Assembly: GCF_003285015.1 (NCBI RefSeq)
Contig: NZ_QMFB01000032.1
Span: 40,786-104,785, forward strand
Origin: Paenibacillus contaminans
Lineage (GTDB): Bacteria > Bacillota > Bacilli > Paenibacillales > NBRC-103111
Direction of reading: 5' to 3'
DNA: 64,000 bases
Position numbers and translations under genes: made by a program. Positions 43,187 through 51,773 of the stretch are shown piece by piece; position 1 is the stretch's first letter; every line of letters starts with the position of its first letter. The notes under the pieces are model-generated. The model searched no databases. It saw only the letters and a list, made by a program, of their open reading frames with translations, and was not told the origin of the DNA.

Positions 43187-44500
43187 ATGAAACTTTTGAA
43201 TACGGCTATGCCGTCTTTGCATGTTTTCGATACGCTGGAGTCGGAGGTTCGCAGCTATTGCCGGTCGTTCCCCACTGTTTTTAGCAAAGCGAAAGGGTAT
43301 CGGCTGTGGGATGCCGCCGGGAACGAATATATCGATTTTTTCGCCGGCGCGGGTGCGCTGAACTACGGGCATAATCATCCGTCGATGAAGCAGAAGCTGC
43401 TTGAATACTTGCTGGAAGACGGCGTCACGCACAGTCTCGATATGGCTACGGAGGCGAAGGAGCGGTTTTTGGAGCGGTTCCGGAGCGTTATTTTGGAGCC
43501 CAGAGGGCTTTCGTATAAAGTCATGTTTCCGGGCCCGACAGGCACGAACTCGGTGGAAAGCGCATTGAAGCTCGCCCGGAAGGCGACGGGGCGTTCGACG
43601 GTAATCGGGTTTACGAATGCTTTTCACGGAATGACCTTGGGCGCCTTGTCCGTCACGGGCAACAAATTCAAGCGTAGAGGGGCGGGAATCCCTCTTCACC
43701 ATACCGTTTCCATGCCGTATGACGGGTATATGGGCAAAGACAGCGATACGCTCGATTACTTGGAGAGTTATCTGAATGACAGCGGCAGCGGGGTTTCGCT
43801 TCCGGCCGCGATCATCGTGGAAACGATTCAAGGCGAAGGGGGCATCAACGAAGCGAGTATAGGGTGGCTCCAGCGGCTTGAAGGGATTTGCAGAGCGAAA
43901 AATATTTTGCTGATCGTCGACGATGTGCAGATGGGTTGCGGCAGAACGGGGACTTTTTTCAGCTTCGAGCATGCGGGGATTACGCCCGATTTGGTTTGCT
44001 TGTCGAAATCGATCGGAGGCTACGGGCTTCCGATGGCGCTAACCCTGATCCGGCCGGACCTGGATATTTGGGAGCCCGGGGAGCATAACGGGACGTTCCG
44101 GGGCAATAATTTGGCGTTCGTCACGGCGGCGGAAGCGCTGCGTTACTGGGAAACCGAGCATTTCGCCCAGGAGATTGCCGCAAAAGGGGAGATCGTTCAC
44201 CGGTTCTTGCTTCAGCTGGTTGCCGAATATCCGCAGCTGCGGGGAGAAGTCAGGGGGAGAGGGCTTATGCAGGGTATAGCCTTCTCCATCCCGGGTTTGG
44301 CTGATGAAGTAAGCAAAGCAGCCTTCGCCAAGGGACTGATTATGGAGACGTCCGGGACGGACAGCGAGGTCGCCAAAATCATGCCGCCGCTTACGATCGA
44401 CGAACCCGGCTTGGCTAAGGGCTTGGACATATTACGGCAAAGCATGCGCGAAGCGGCGGCAGAACGGGACACGAGCGGGATGAAGCGGGAAAGCAAGTAA
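43187..44500 (+). CDS. ectB: Diaminobutyrate--2-oxoglutarate transaminase
   Basis: A 437-residue class III PLP aminotransferase making L-2,4-diaminobutyrate from aspartate-4-semialdehyde with glutamate as donor. The PLP lysine is in CLSKSIGGYGLPMAL, and the DDVQMGCGRTGTFFSFE block is diagnostic of EctB-like enzymes. ACGGAGGGAG precedes ATG 43187. Aspartate semialdehyde comes from general aspartate metabolism; no dedicated aspartokinase (ask_ect) is in the cluster. Confidence 0.96.
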   Translation: MKLLNTAMPSLHVFDTLESEVRSYCRSFPTVFSKAKGYRLWDAAGNEYIDFFAGAGALNYGHNHPSMKQKLLEYLLEDGVTHSLDMATEAKERFLERFRSVILEPRGLSYKVMFPGPTGTNSVESALKLARKATGRSTVIGFTNAFHGMTLGALSVTGNKFKRRGAGIPLHHTVSMPYDGYMGKDSDTLDYLESYLNDSGSGVSLPAAIIVETIQGEGGINEASIGWLQRLEGICRAKNILLIVDDVQMGCGRTGTFFSFEHAGITPDLVCLSKSIGGYGLPMALTLIRPDLDIWEPGEHNGTFRGNNLAFVTAAEALRYWETEHFAQEIAAKGEIVHRFLLQLVAEYPQLRGEVRGRGLMQGIAFSIPGLADEVSKAAFAKGLIMETSGTDSEVAKIMPPLTIDEPGLAKGLDILRQSMREAAAERDTSGMKRESK

Positions 44501-44534
44501 TCCTACAACTTTCAACGGAACGGGAGGCGATTCT

Positions 44535-44921
44535 ATGATCGTCAGGCAATTGTCGGAAATCGTCGGGACCGAGCATGATGTGGATACCGACACATGGAAC
44601 AGCAGAAGATTGCTGCTGAAGAAGGACGGGGCCGGTTTTTCGCTGCACGATACGCTTATTAAAGCAGGGACCGAGACGGAGATTTGGTATAAAAACCATA
44701 TCGAAGCCGTGTATTGTATCGAAGGCGAGGGAGAAATCGAGGTTATCGGCGAAGGAACGGTTTATCCCATCAGGCCTGGAACGCTTTATGTGCTGAACGG
44801 CCACGAAAAACATTTGCTGCGGGGAAAAAGCCGGATGAGAATGGTGTGCGTGTTTAACCCGCCTTGTACGGGGACAGAGGTGCACGACGCGGAAGGTACG
44901 TATCCGATTATGGACAATTAA
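44535..44921 (+). CDS. ectC: Ectoine synthase
   Basis: A 128-residue cupin that closes N-gamma-acetyl-diaminobutyrate to ectoine. The cupin motifs EAVYCIEGEGEIEVI and HEKHLLRG supply the iron site. The length is the family norm. GGGAGGCG precedes ATG 44535, 34 bp after ectB. Confidence 0.96.
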   Translation: MIVRQLSEIVGTEHDVDTDTWNSRRLLLKKDGAGFSLHDTLIKAGTETEIWYKNHIEAVYCIEGEGEIEVIGEGTVYPIRPGTLYVLNGHEKHLLRGKSRMRMVCVFNPPCTGTEVHDAEGTYPIMDN

Positions 44922-44940
44922 GGAAAAGGGGTATGCGAGT

Positions 44941-45822
44941 ATGATAACTTCCCATTCAAACGATTTGTATCCGTCGAGAATTTATCCGCAGCCGAAGCTG
45001 CTGGAGCGCCGGGATCCCGTCATTTATAACCGCGAGATCAGCCAGTCGGAAATTAGCGCGGAGCAGCTGGCGTTTTACGAAGAAAACGGGTATTTGTTTC
45101 TGGATTCGTTCTTCGAGGAAGCCCAAATAGCGGTATGGAAGCGGGAGCTTGCGGCTATTCTGGAGCAAAACAAAACCGCCGCTAAACCCGAGGTGATTCG
45201 GGAGCCCGGCGGCGACGAGATCCGATCCGTTTTTGCGGTGCACCGGGATTATCCGGTTTTCCGGCAGGCTGCGCTTCAGCCGCGTATTCAAGCGGTGGTG
45301 CGACAAATACTGGGAAGTGAAGTATACGTCCATCAGTCCCGCATCAACGTGAAAAAAGGATTTACGGGTAAAGAGTTCTATTGGCACTCGGACTTTGAAA
45401 CGTGGCACGCCGAGGACGGCATGCCGAGGATGAGAGCGCTCAGCTGTTCCATTGCGCTGGAAGACAACAATGCGAACAACGGCCCGTTGATGGTCGTGCC
45501 CGGCTCGCATCGAACCTTCGTTTCTTGCGTGGGGCAGGCTCCGGACGATCATTACAAGTCGTCGCTCCGCCGCCAAGAGTACGGGGTCCCGGATCAGGAA
45601 AGCTTGAAGCATCTGGTCGAGCAGGGCGGAATTGTAGCGCCGACAGGGAAAGCGGGGTCTATCATCCTATTCGATTGCAATTTGATGCACGGCTCGAACA
45701 GCAATATTACCCCTTATCCGCGAAGCAATATTTTCATCGTTTACAACAGCGTTGAAAATAAACTGACCGTGCCTTACTCGGGGCAGCAGCCTAGACCGGA
45801 TTTCATTGCGACGCGTTCCTGA
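44941..45822 (+). CDS. ectD: Ectoine 5-hydroxylase
   Basis: A 293-residue Fe(II)/2-oxoglutarate dioxygenase converting ectoine to 5-hydroxyectoine. The signature FYWHSDFETWHAEDGMPRMR provides the first His and Asp iron ligands and substrate contacts; the distal His is in LMHGSNSN, and RSNIF follows with the 2-oxoglutarate Arg. The presence of ectD means hydroxyectoine, which also protects against heat and desiccation, is likely produced. AAAAGGGG precedes ATG 44941. Confidence 0.96.
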   Translation: MITSHSNDLYPSRIYPQPKLLERRDPVIYNREISQSEISAEQLAFYEENGYLFLDSFFEEAQIAVWKRELAAILEQNKTAAKPEVIREPGGDEIRSVFAVHRDYPVFRQAALQPRIQAVVRQILGSEVYVHQSRINVKKGFTGKEFYWHSDFETWHAEDGMPRMRALSCSIALEDNNANNGPLMVVPGSHRTFVSCVGQAPDDHYKSSLRRQEYGVPDQESLKHLVEQGGIVAPTGKAGSIILFDCNLMHGSNSNITPYPRSNIFIVYNSVENKLTVPYSGQQPRPDFIATRS

Positions 45823-45910
45823 AGAGCCTTTGTCTGCGGACTGCCATTGGCAGTGTTGAAACAGCTGCTGCGGGGTAGGCGTAGGCGGGCGGCGAGATGA
45901 GGAATGCAAA

Positions 45911-45951
45911 AGAGAGGGTCCAGCCGGATTACGGCCGGACTCTCTTTTTTT
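45911..45951 (+). terminator. Terminator of the ehu-ect operon
   Basis: GAGAGGGTCCAGCCGG pairs with CCGGCCGGACTCTC-type right arm around loop ATTA, followed by seven Ts. Confidence 0.88.
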
Positions 45952-46027
45952 GTGCAAAATCAATACAGCGTTAAAAGTGTTCTGAAGGAAACCGCACCAC
46001 GCGGTGGCTTACGATACACAAGGATTG

Positions 46028-46828
46028 TTAAAGCTTCGCGACGATCCGCTCGGGATGCGTGTAAACGTTCATGCTGCCGCTGCGGATAAAGCCGACTGCG
46101 GTAATGCCCAAGTCATGCGCAAGCTCGAGTGCCAGATCCGTCGGCGCCGATTTGGAGAGCAGGATGCCTGCGCCGATTTTGGCTGTCTTCAGCACGACCT
46201 CCGACGAAATGCGGCCGCTGAATGCGAGCGCTTTATCAGCCGCAGGTATGCCGTTTCGCAGCATATGGCCGAATATTTTATCCAGCGCGTTATGACGGCC
46301 GATGTCGGTGCGCGCCGCTAGCAGCTCATCGGGCGTACAGAGCCCGGCATTATGCAGGCCGCCGGTTCGCTGAAAGCCCGCGGAGCCGTTCTGCAGCTTC
46401 GCCATCAAGTCGAAGCATTGCTCGGGCGATATTTGCAGCCGGGTCATGACCGTTTTGGCCGTTCGGACGTCATTGTGAAAATAAAACTGCCGGCTTTTGC
46501 CGCAGCAGGAGCCGATAAATCTTTTGGCATAATAGTCTTTGCCGATGGATTGCTTGCGCGTCAGCTCTACGTCGACGAATCCCCGCGATTCGTCAAGCCG
46601 CAGACCGGCGATATCGTCCATGCGGCGGATAACCGCCTCGGATGCGAGAAAGCCGATCGTCATATCCGTCAAGTCGCTTGGCGTACAGACGATCGTAGCG
46701 AATTCTTCGCCGTCGAGCCGAATCGTCAATGGCAGCTCGGCAGCGATTTCATCGTCGATTTCCGTAAACGTCCCGCCGCCGTATTTATGGATCGTCCATT
46801 TGACGGTTTCTTCCCGATTCCCGCTCAT
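46028..46828 (-). CDS. fdhD: FdhD-type sulfurtransferase for formate dehydrogenase maturation
   Basis: A 266-residue accessory protein that passes sulfur to the molybdenum cofactor of formate-dehydrogenase-like enzymes. The sulfur-carrying cysteines are in FIGSCCGKSR, and the HNDVRTAKT, RTDIGRHNALDK and AFSGRISSEVVLK blocks are conserved. GGAGGAACCGG precedes ATG 46828. It follows the molybdo-oxidoreductase gene by 39 bp on the same strand, which fits its role as dedicated chaperone. Confidence 0.95.
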   Translation of the reverse strand: MSGNREETVKWTIHKYGGGTFTEIDDEIAAELPLTIRLDGEEFATIVCTPSDLTDMTIGFLASEAVIRRMDDIAGLRLDESRGFVDVELTRKQSIGKDYYAKRFIGSCCGKSRQFYFHNDVRTAKTVMTRLQISPEQCFDLMAKLQNGSAGFQRTGGLHNAGLCTPDELLAARTDIGRHNALDKIFGHMLRNGIPAADKALAFSGRISSEVVLKTAKIGAGILLSKSAPTDLALELAHDLGITAVGFIRSGSMNVYTHPERIVAKL

Positions 46829-46867
46829 TCCGGTTCCTCCTTGCCTGCGTGCGATATCCTGCAGCCG

Positions 46868-49219
46868 TTACTCCGGCTCCGTTTCGAGCTCGGCGATGCG
46901 CCGTTCCACGTACTTCGTATCTTTAAAGGCGTGAAACGTTTCGGCCTTTTCGAGAATGACCGTGGTGTTATATTCCGGGATGCCGGCGAAAGGCTCGTAA
47001 ACGCCCTTCGGAAGCAGAGCGTTCCCCTCCGGCCAGTATAAGGCGATGTTGCCTTCGCGAATCATGTCGAATTTGGCGCGGCCGTGGAAAACCCCGTACC
47101 GGTTATAGGCGACGATAGCGTCCCCCTCGCGTATGCCGAGCGCGCGCGCGTCGGATTTATGAAGCAGCACGTCGAAACGGTCTGCGGCATTGAAAGGATC
47201 CGTATCGCTGTACACCATCGAATTAAACTGTTTGCCCCGGCGCGTCGTGACGAAGAAATGCCCCTCATGCTTGCGGAGCTCGGGCAGCTCGATGGGCAGC
47301 AGCCGGCCGCGCCGGTCGGGCGTCGGGCAGACGCCTCCTTCGCACAGATAGGCGTTGCCCCATTGGAAAACGTCGCCCTTCTTGCGCAGATGCTGGACGC
47401 CGTCGTAATAAGGAGCGGCGGTTGCGATCTCGTCGCGGATGGCCTGTGCGCTCGAAAGACTGTCCAGCGCAGGATGCCCCGGCTTTACCCTCGCCGCAAG
47501 ATCGGCGTAAATACGCCATTCGGCGCGGGCTTCGCCCATGCGTCCGCCCGCGATTTCGGGCGAGAAGTAGACCATTCGCTCAGTCGATGTCGACGTTCCG
47601 CCGCCCGGCTGCTCGTAGCGGGTCATCGCGGGCAGCACGAGGACCGCTTCCTTCGCGTCCGCGAGCGTGGACGTATTGAGAATGATGTCCTGGTGGACGC
47701 GGATATCGACCGATTCCAGACAGCGCCCGATAAAAGCCGGATCGGGCATCGTCTCGAGGAAGTTGCCCCCCGACGTATAAAACAGCTTCAGCTTCCGTTC
47801 GTGATTCTCGGGCAGCACGGCATTCTCGAGCGTTACGCCGACGATATCGCCCTGCCAGCGCGGCAAGGAAAAGCCCCATATGTTCTCGATTCGGCGAATG
47901 TCGTCTTCGTTAAAGTCGCCTCCCGGCAGGCTGAACGGGTCCGCTCCCATTTCACCGGAGCCTTGAACGCCGCTATGCCCGCGAATCGGCATGACCCCGC
48001 AGTGCTCGCGGCCGATAAAGCCGCGCAGCAGCGCCAAATTGGCAACCTGCGAAATATTGTCCGTCCCGAACCGGTGTTGCGTCAGTCCCATACTCCAGAC
48101 GAAAACCGCCGATTTAGCCCGGGCAAGCAGCTCGGCGAACTCGCATATCCGCTCCCGCGTCAGTCCCGAGGAGCGCTCCAGCAGGCTCCAGTCCTGCTTC
48201 GTCACATGCGCCTCGAGCGCAGCAAGTCCTGTCGTATGCGCTTCGACAAAGCTCCTGTCGATCGCCGAGCCGCGCTGCCGCGCTTCCATGTCGAACCAAT
48301 GCTTCATGATGCCGTTCATTAAAGCGATGTCGCCGCCGATGTTGACCTGATAAAAATCGTCGGCAATTTTCGTGCCGAAAAGGGCCGATTCCGGAATAGA
48401 AGGCACCCAGTAGCTGTCCATGGACGGCTCGTGATACGGATTGATGACGATGATTTTCGTTCCTTTGCGTTTCGCCGCATACATGTATTTCGTCGACACC
48501 GGCTGGTTGTTCGCCGCCACGCTGCCCCAGAAAACGAGCACGTCGGTTCCGATCCAGTCCTTGTAGCTGCAGCTAGAAGCGCCGATGCCGAGCGAACGCT
48601 TCAGCGCCGTTTTGGAAGGAGAGTGGCAAATGCGGGACGCATTGTCGATATTGTTCGTCCCAAGCAGCCTGGCGACTTTGCCGGCGGCGTAATACGACTC
48701 GTTAGTGATGCCTCGCGCGGTCAAGTAAAAAGCAAGCTGCTTCGGCTGGATGCTGCGTATTTTATCCGCAATCAGATCGAGCGCTTCATCCCACGAAATG
48801 CGGCTGAAGCGTTCTTCTCCCTTCCGGCGGATAAGCGGGTAGGGGATACGTCCCAGCTTGCGCAGCGCGGAGCTGTCGAGCTTGCGCAGCTCGCCGATAT
48901 CGGCGTGCAGCGTTTCCGGCGCGATCGCCGGCATCGTGTTCAAGCGCAGCACATTCAGGCGCGTCGTGCATAAATGCGGGCCTTCCAGCGTTTGATCGTA
49001 TAAGCCGGACACACCTAGCGCGCAGCCGTCGCAGACGCCTTGAGTCAATATCCGGTATGCGTAAGGCAGACTGTCGCGGTTTTCCCAGACGACCTTCATC
49101 GTGTCGCGGATGTGATGCGGTTTGATTTTGCCAAGACCGAACGGCACCTTGCTCACCCACAAGCTCGGCTCGGGGCGGGAAGGCAGCTTGATCGGACCGG
49201 TATGCTTCGTGCTGCCCAT
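46868..49219 (-). CDS. FdhF/YdeP-family molybdopterin oxidoreductase
   Basis: A 783-residue bis-MGD enzyme of the FdhF/YdeP group (formate-dehydrogenase-alpha-like). An N-terminal cysteine set C63-x2-C66 (QGVCDGCALG) and C84 may hold part of an Fe-S site but lacks one ligand of the classic motif. The predicted Mo ligand is C198 (RICHSPSKTAL), at the place of selenocysteine in E. coli FDH-H; the codon is an ordinary Cys codon. The actual substrate of YdeP-type proteins is unproven; acid-stress roles are reported. AGAGGTGAAAGC precedes ATG 49219; the upstream extension has no ribosome site. Confidence 0.92.
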   Translation of the reverse strand: MGSTKHTGPIKLPSRPEPSLWVSKVPFGLGKIKPHHIRDTMKVVWENRDSLPYAYRILTQGVCDGCALGVSGLYDQTLEGPHLCTTRLNVLRLNTMPAIAPETLHADIGELRKLDSSALRKLGRIPYPLIRRKGEERFSRISWDEALDLIADKIRSIQPKQLAFYLTARGITNESYYAAGKVARLLGTNNIDNASRICHSPSKTALKRSLGIGASSCSYKDWIGTDVLVFWGSVAANNQPVSTKYMYAAKRKGTKIIVINPYHEPSMDSYWVPSIPESALFGTKIADDFYQVNIGGDIALMNGIMKHWFDMEARQRGSAIDRSFVEAHTTGLAALEAHVTKQDWSLLERSSGLTRERICEFAELLARAKSAVFVWSMGLTQHRFGTDNISQVANLALLRGFIGREHCGVMPIRGHSGVQGSGEMGADPFSLPGGDFNEDDIRRIENIWGFSLPRWQGDIVGVTLENAVLPENHERKLKLFYTSGGNFLETMPDPAFIGRCLESVDIRVHQDIILNTSTLADAKEAVLVLPAMTRYEQPGGGTSTSTERMVYFSPEIAGGRMGEARAEWRIYADLAARVKPGHPALDSLSSAQAIRDEIATAAPYYDGVQHLRKKGDVFQWGNAYLCEGGVCPTPDRRGRLLPIELPELRKHEGHFFVTTRRGKQFNSMVYSDTDPFNAADRFDVLLHKSDARALGIREGDAIVAYNRYGVFHGRAKFDMIREGNIALYWPEGNALLPKGVYEPFAGIPEYNTTVILEKAETFHAFKDTKYVERRIAELETEPE

Positions 49220-49418
49220 GCTTTCACCTCTTTCATTTCTGTAGAAACAAGATAAACGGCTGCAATTAAAAAAACGCCGCGACATGACGGATTCATTTGC
49301 AATCGTCATTCACAGCGTTCGTCTCCGGCAGGTTCGCTGCCAAGCGCCAACGGCTTCGTGCTTTGATTCGCTTCTCGGGGATCCCGGGAGCCAATATTTT
49401 CGTTTGGTCTGCAGCGTA

Positions 49419-49799
49419 TTACCGGTTGGATGATTTGTCGCTTTCGCCGAATTTTTGCCCGATATCCTGATCGAAAACAAAAATAGACATACCGAAGTCT
49501 TTCTCGATATCGATATCGACGTACAAGTCGACGAATTTTGCGTCCAGCAGCTCTTCGAGCTCGACAGGGTGGTGGTTCCGGTACATGTCCTTGACCATTT
49601 GCGTTCTGGCTTGCCGTAAAATATGCTTGCCGTCGTCCGACGTCGAAATGAACTTCTCTACCGGAGAGAGGTTGCCGGATATTTCGCAGATCGCCCAGTT
49701 TTTGCAAAAGGTCGTTCGGATTTCGCGCGGGCCTTTGCCCATATGACGTTTGCGAAACGCCTTTACGATGTTGCTGAACTCGGCTTCCGTTTTGTTCAT
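49419..49799 (-). CDS. DUF2294 / MpsC-domain protein
   Basis: A 126-residue soluble protein of the DUF2294 family, now also called MpsC after a staphylococcal Na+-translocating, membrane-potential-generating system. The pattern KAFRKRHMGKGPREIRTTFC, then VEKFISTSDDGKHILRQART and LYVDIDIEKDFGMSIFVFD is typical. MpsA and MpsB partners are not in the window; the neighbours are the FdhF-like enzyme and its chaperone, a context sometimes seen for this family. ATG 49799 has GGAG 9 bases upstream. Confidence 0.8.
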   Translation of the reverse strand: MNKTEAEFSNIVKAFRKRHMGKGPREIRTTFCKNWAICEISGNLSPVEKFISTSDDGKHILRQARTQMVKDMYRNHHPVELEELLDAKFVDLYVDIDIEKDFGMSIFVFDQDIGQKFGESDKSSNR

Positions 49800-50251
49800 C
49801 GTCTTCAACTCCGCCGGCATTATCGTTAGCTTCTGCGTTCGTTTAACCGGTGACAGGTTGCGCTATTCCGTGTCAAACGAGTCGGTGCAGAGCGGGGCAA
49901 TCGTTTCTGGTTGCGGGCAAACGGCCGAAATCGCCGCCCTTTTATCATTATGCAGTAAAGCTCGGCGTCATTTCACAGGCCATTTTGAAATATTGGCATT
50001 TCGACGGTAAACGCTGGTGCAGCGCCAAAATACGCTGAAAGGCGTTTGTCCTTCGTTTATCAGAAAGTAAATCGTGGAGGCTGCTCTCAACCCCGGTTAA
50101 CGCGCCAATCCTTAAAAAGAAGCCGCTTATCCTTGCAGCCGATCTATGCTAATCTTAACAAAGAAAGCGTATGCATACAATGCCTATTCGAGGTTTGCAG
50201 AGGAGCGCTTCGCGCGGCGGCTAAAAAAATAAGTGCGAAGGAGAGATGCGG
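49800..50251. other. Divergent intergenic region, DUF2294 / mobB, with repeat copy
   Basis: No supported gene. A copy of the CAGAAAGTAAATCGTGG family (TTTATCAGAAAGTAAATCGT, then CTGCTCTCAACCCCGG, then CGCGCCAATCCTTA) occupies about 50040-50140. The rest shows no clear motif. Confidence 0.55.
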
Positions 50252-50797
50252 GTGAGCGGTCCAAGCGTGTTTCAAGTGGTCGGATATAAAAATACCGGCA
50301 AAACGACGCTGATCTGCCGGCTGGTTCAAGCATTCAAGCGCAGCGGTTACCGTGTCGGGACGATCAAGCATGACGGGCACGATTTTGAGATCGATAAGCC
50401 GGGTACGGATACGTGGAAGCATCGGGCTTCCGGCGCCGATATGGTGGCGATTACGTCGGCCTTCCAAACGGCGATGATTGAGAGCCGGCCTGCAACGCTG
50501 CAGGAATTGATCGGCCGTATGAACAGCGCGGACATCGTACTGGCGGAGGGTTTTAAAGCCGAGCATTATCCCAAAATCGTGCTGCTGAAGGATCGTGAGC
50601 ACCGCGAGCTGCTGGAGCGGGTGAGCTTCCCGATTGCGGCTGTTTGTTGGTATGACGAAACGGACGCGGCGGATGCGGTCGCTGAACCGGGAAAGGCGGA
50701 GGTGCCTCGCTTTGCGATCGACGATGCCGACGGCATTTTTCAGCTGTTGCTTGATCATATCCGTTCGAATGGACAGCGCGGAGGGGATAGAGGATGA
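50252..50797 (+). CDS. mobB: Molybdopterin-guanine dinucleotide biosynthesis adaptor protein B
   Basis: A 181-residue P-loop GTPase that assists MobA in converting Mo-molybdopterin to the MGD cofactor. Walker A is GYKNTGKTTL; KHDGHDFEIDKPGTDTWKHR and ADIVLAEGFKAEHYPKI are standard MobB blocks. AAGGAG is only 2 bases before ATG 50246 but 8 before GTG 50252, so I choose the GTG. It overlaps mobA by 4 bp. Confidence 0.94.
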   Translation: MSGPSVFQVVGYKNTGKTTLICRLVQAFKRSGYRVGTIKHDGHDFEIDKPGTDTWKHRASGADMVAITSAFQTAMIESRPATLQELIGRMNSADIVLAEGFKAEHYPKIVLLKDREHRELLERVSFPIAAVCWYDETDAADAVAEPGKAEVPRFAIDDADGIFQLLLDHIRSNGQRGGDRG

Positions 50798-51390
50798 TAC
50801 ACGGCATCCTGCTTGCCGGCGGGCGAAGCTCGCGCATGGGTACCGACAAAGCGCTGCTGCCCGTTGAAGGGAAGCCGCTGATCCGGCATATTTGCGAAAA
50901 TATGCTGACGCTATGTGAAAATGTGACGGTGGTCGTCTCAAGCTTGCAGGAATATCGCTATGCGGAGGCGTTGGCGGCCGGGCCGCACAGCCGCATCCGT
51001 TTCGCCGAAGACATGTTCCCGGGCAAAGGCCCGCTCGCCGGCATTCATGCGGGCCTGTCGGCGATGCCCGATGAAGGCTACGGCTTCGTTATGGCTTGCG
51101 ATATGCCCTATTTGTCTCCGGCATTGTTCAGGACGATGGCCGGGCGGTTGGACGGACAAGCCGATGCCGTATTATGCGCGGGACAGCCGTTTCATGCGTT
51201 TTACCATAAACGGGCGACACGGGCCGCTGAGGCTTTCTTGATGCAGGAAAAGCTGCGGCTGCAAGCTTTTTACGAGGCGCTGCACGCCGTCTACGTAACG
51301 CCAGACGATAGCGGCTGCTTCGAAAACCTGAACACGCCGGCCGAGTATGAAGCTTATGCGCGCAAGCAACGCGGCGGCCGCTCGAATTAA
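50794..51390 (+). CDS. mobA: Molybdenum cofactor guanylyltransferase
   Basis: A 198-residue nucleotidyltransferase that attaches GMP to the molybdenum cofactor. The N-terminal LLAGGRSSRMGTDKALL loop binds GTP; MACDMPYL holds the metal-binding Asp. The ATGA overlap with mobB shows translational coupling. Its product is the cofactor needed by the bis-MGD enzyme encoded divergently 1.5 kb away. Confidence 0.95.
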   Translation: MIHGILLAGGRSSRMGTDKALLPVEGKPLIRHICENMLTLCENVTVVVSSLQEYRYAEALAAGPHSRIRFAEDMFPGKGPLAGIHAGLSAMPDEGYGFVMACDMPYLSPALFRTMAGRLDGQADAVLCAGQPFHAFYHKRATRAAEAFLMQEKLRLQAFYEALHAVYVTPDDSGCFENLNTPAEYEAYARKQRGGRSN

Positions 51391-51773
51391 GACGGAGGCG
51401 TTCCGGTGATGCTGTATTAGTGGAGAAAACCTTATTGTTCATGAGGCTGTCCTCACTATTCCACCGGTAAAATGCTCGTTTTCGCCCGTTCGTGAGGCAA
51501 ACGCAACTATCAATTTCATTTGCCTCACGAATAGTTGCCTTTGCCTCATTATGCCTCCAGAACACGGATTTTCGACGAGAGATAGTGAGGCTTGCCTTAC
51601 TATCAGTAGTCTTTTCCTCACTAGTTCACCAGAACACAGGTCATCGACAGCATGGCGTATACATCCGAAGCTTCGGATTGATGGCGGCGACTATCCGTAA
51701 AGTAATCAAATGCCTGCAATACGGACTCCCATTCACGGGTTCAACGATCCGAAAAGGCAACTACCCCTGCAGT
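51391..51773. other. Convergent intergenic region with GAGGCAAAC repeat
   Basis: Gene-free. Repeat copy C covers 51415-51655. The remaining ~110 bp to 51773 show no terminator with a clear T run. Confidence 0.6.
51415..51655 (+). repeat. GAGGCAAAC palindromic repeat, copy C
   Basis: From TAGTGGAGAAAACCTTATTG onward it aligns with copy B (62683-62905): the shared shoulder ATTGTTCATGAGGCTGTCCT is followed by CACCGGTAAAATGCTC, alternating GTGAGGCAAAC/GTTTGCCTCAC units and the right shoulder ACAGGTCATC. The 51492-52046 reading frame that crosses it is not a gene. Confidence 0.75.

Noticed and set aside
47084..48322. 412-codon plus-strand frame inside the molybdo-oxidoreductase gene
   Set aside because: Antisense shadow; no start signal and no family resemblance.
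48620..48640. Selenocysteine codon in the FdhF-like gene
   Set aside because: The position corresponding to Sec is an ordinary Cys codon in an uninterrupted frame.
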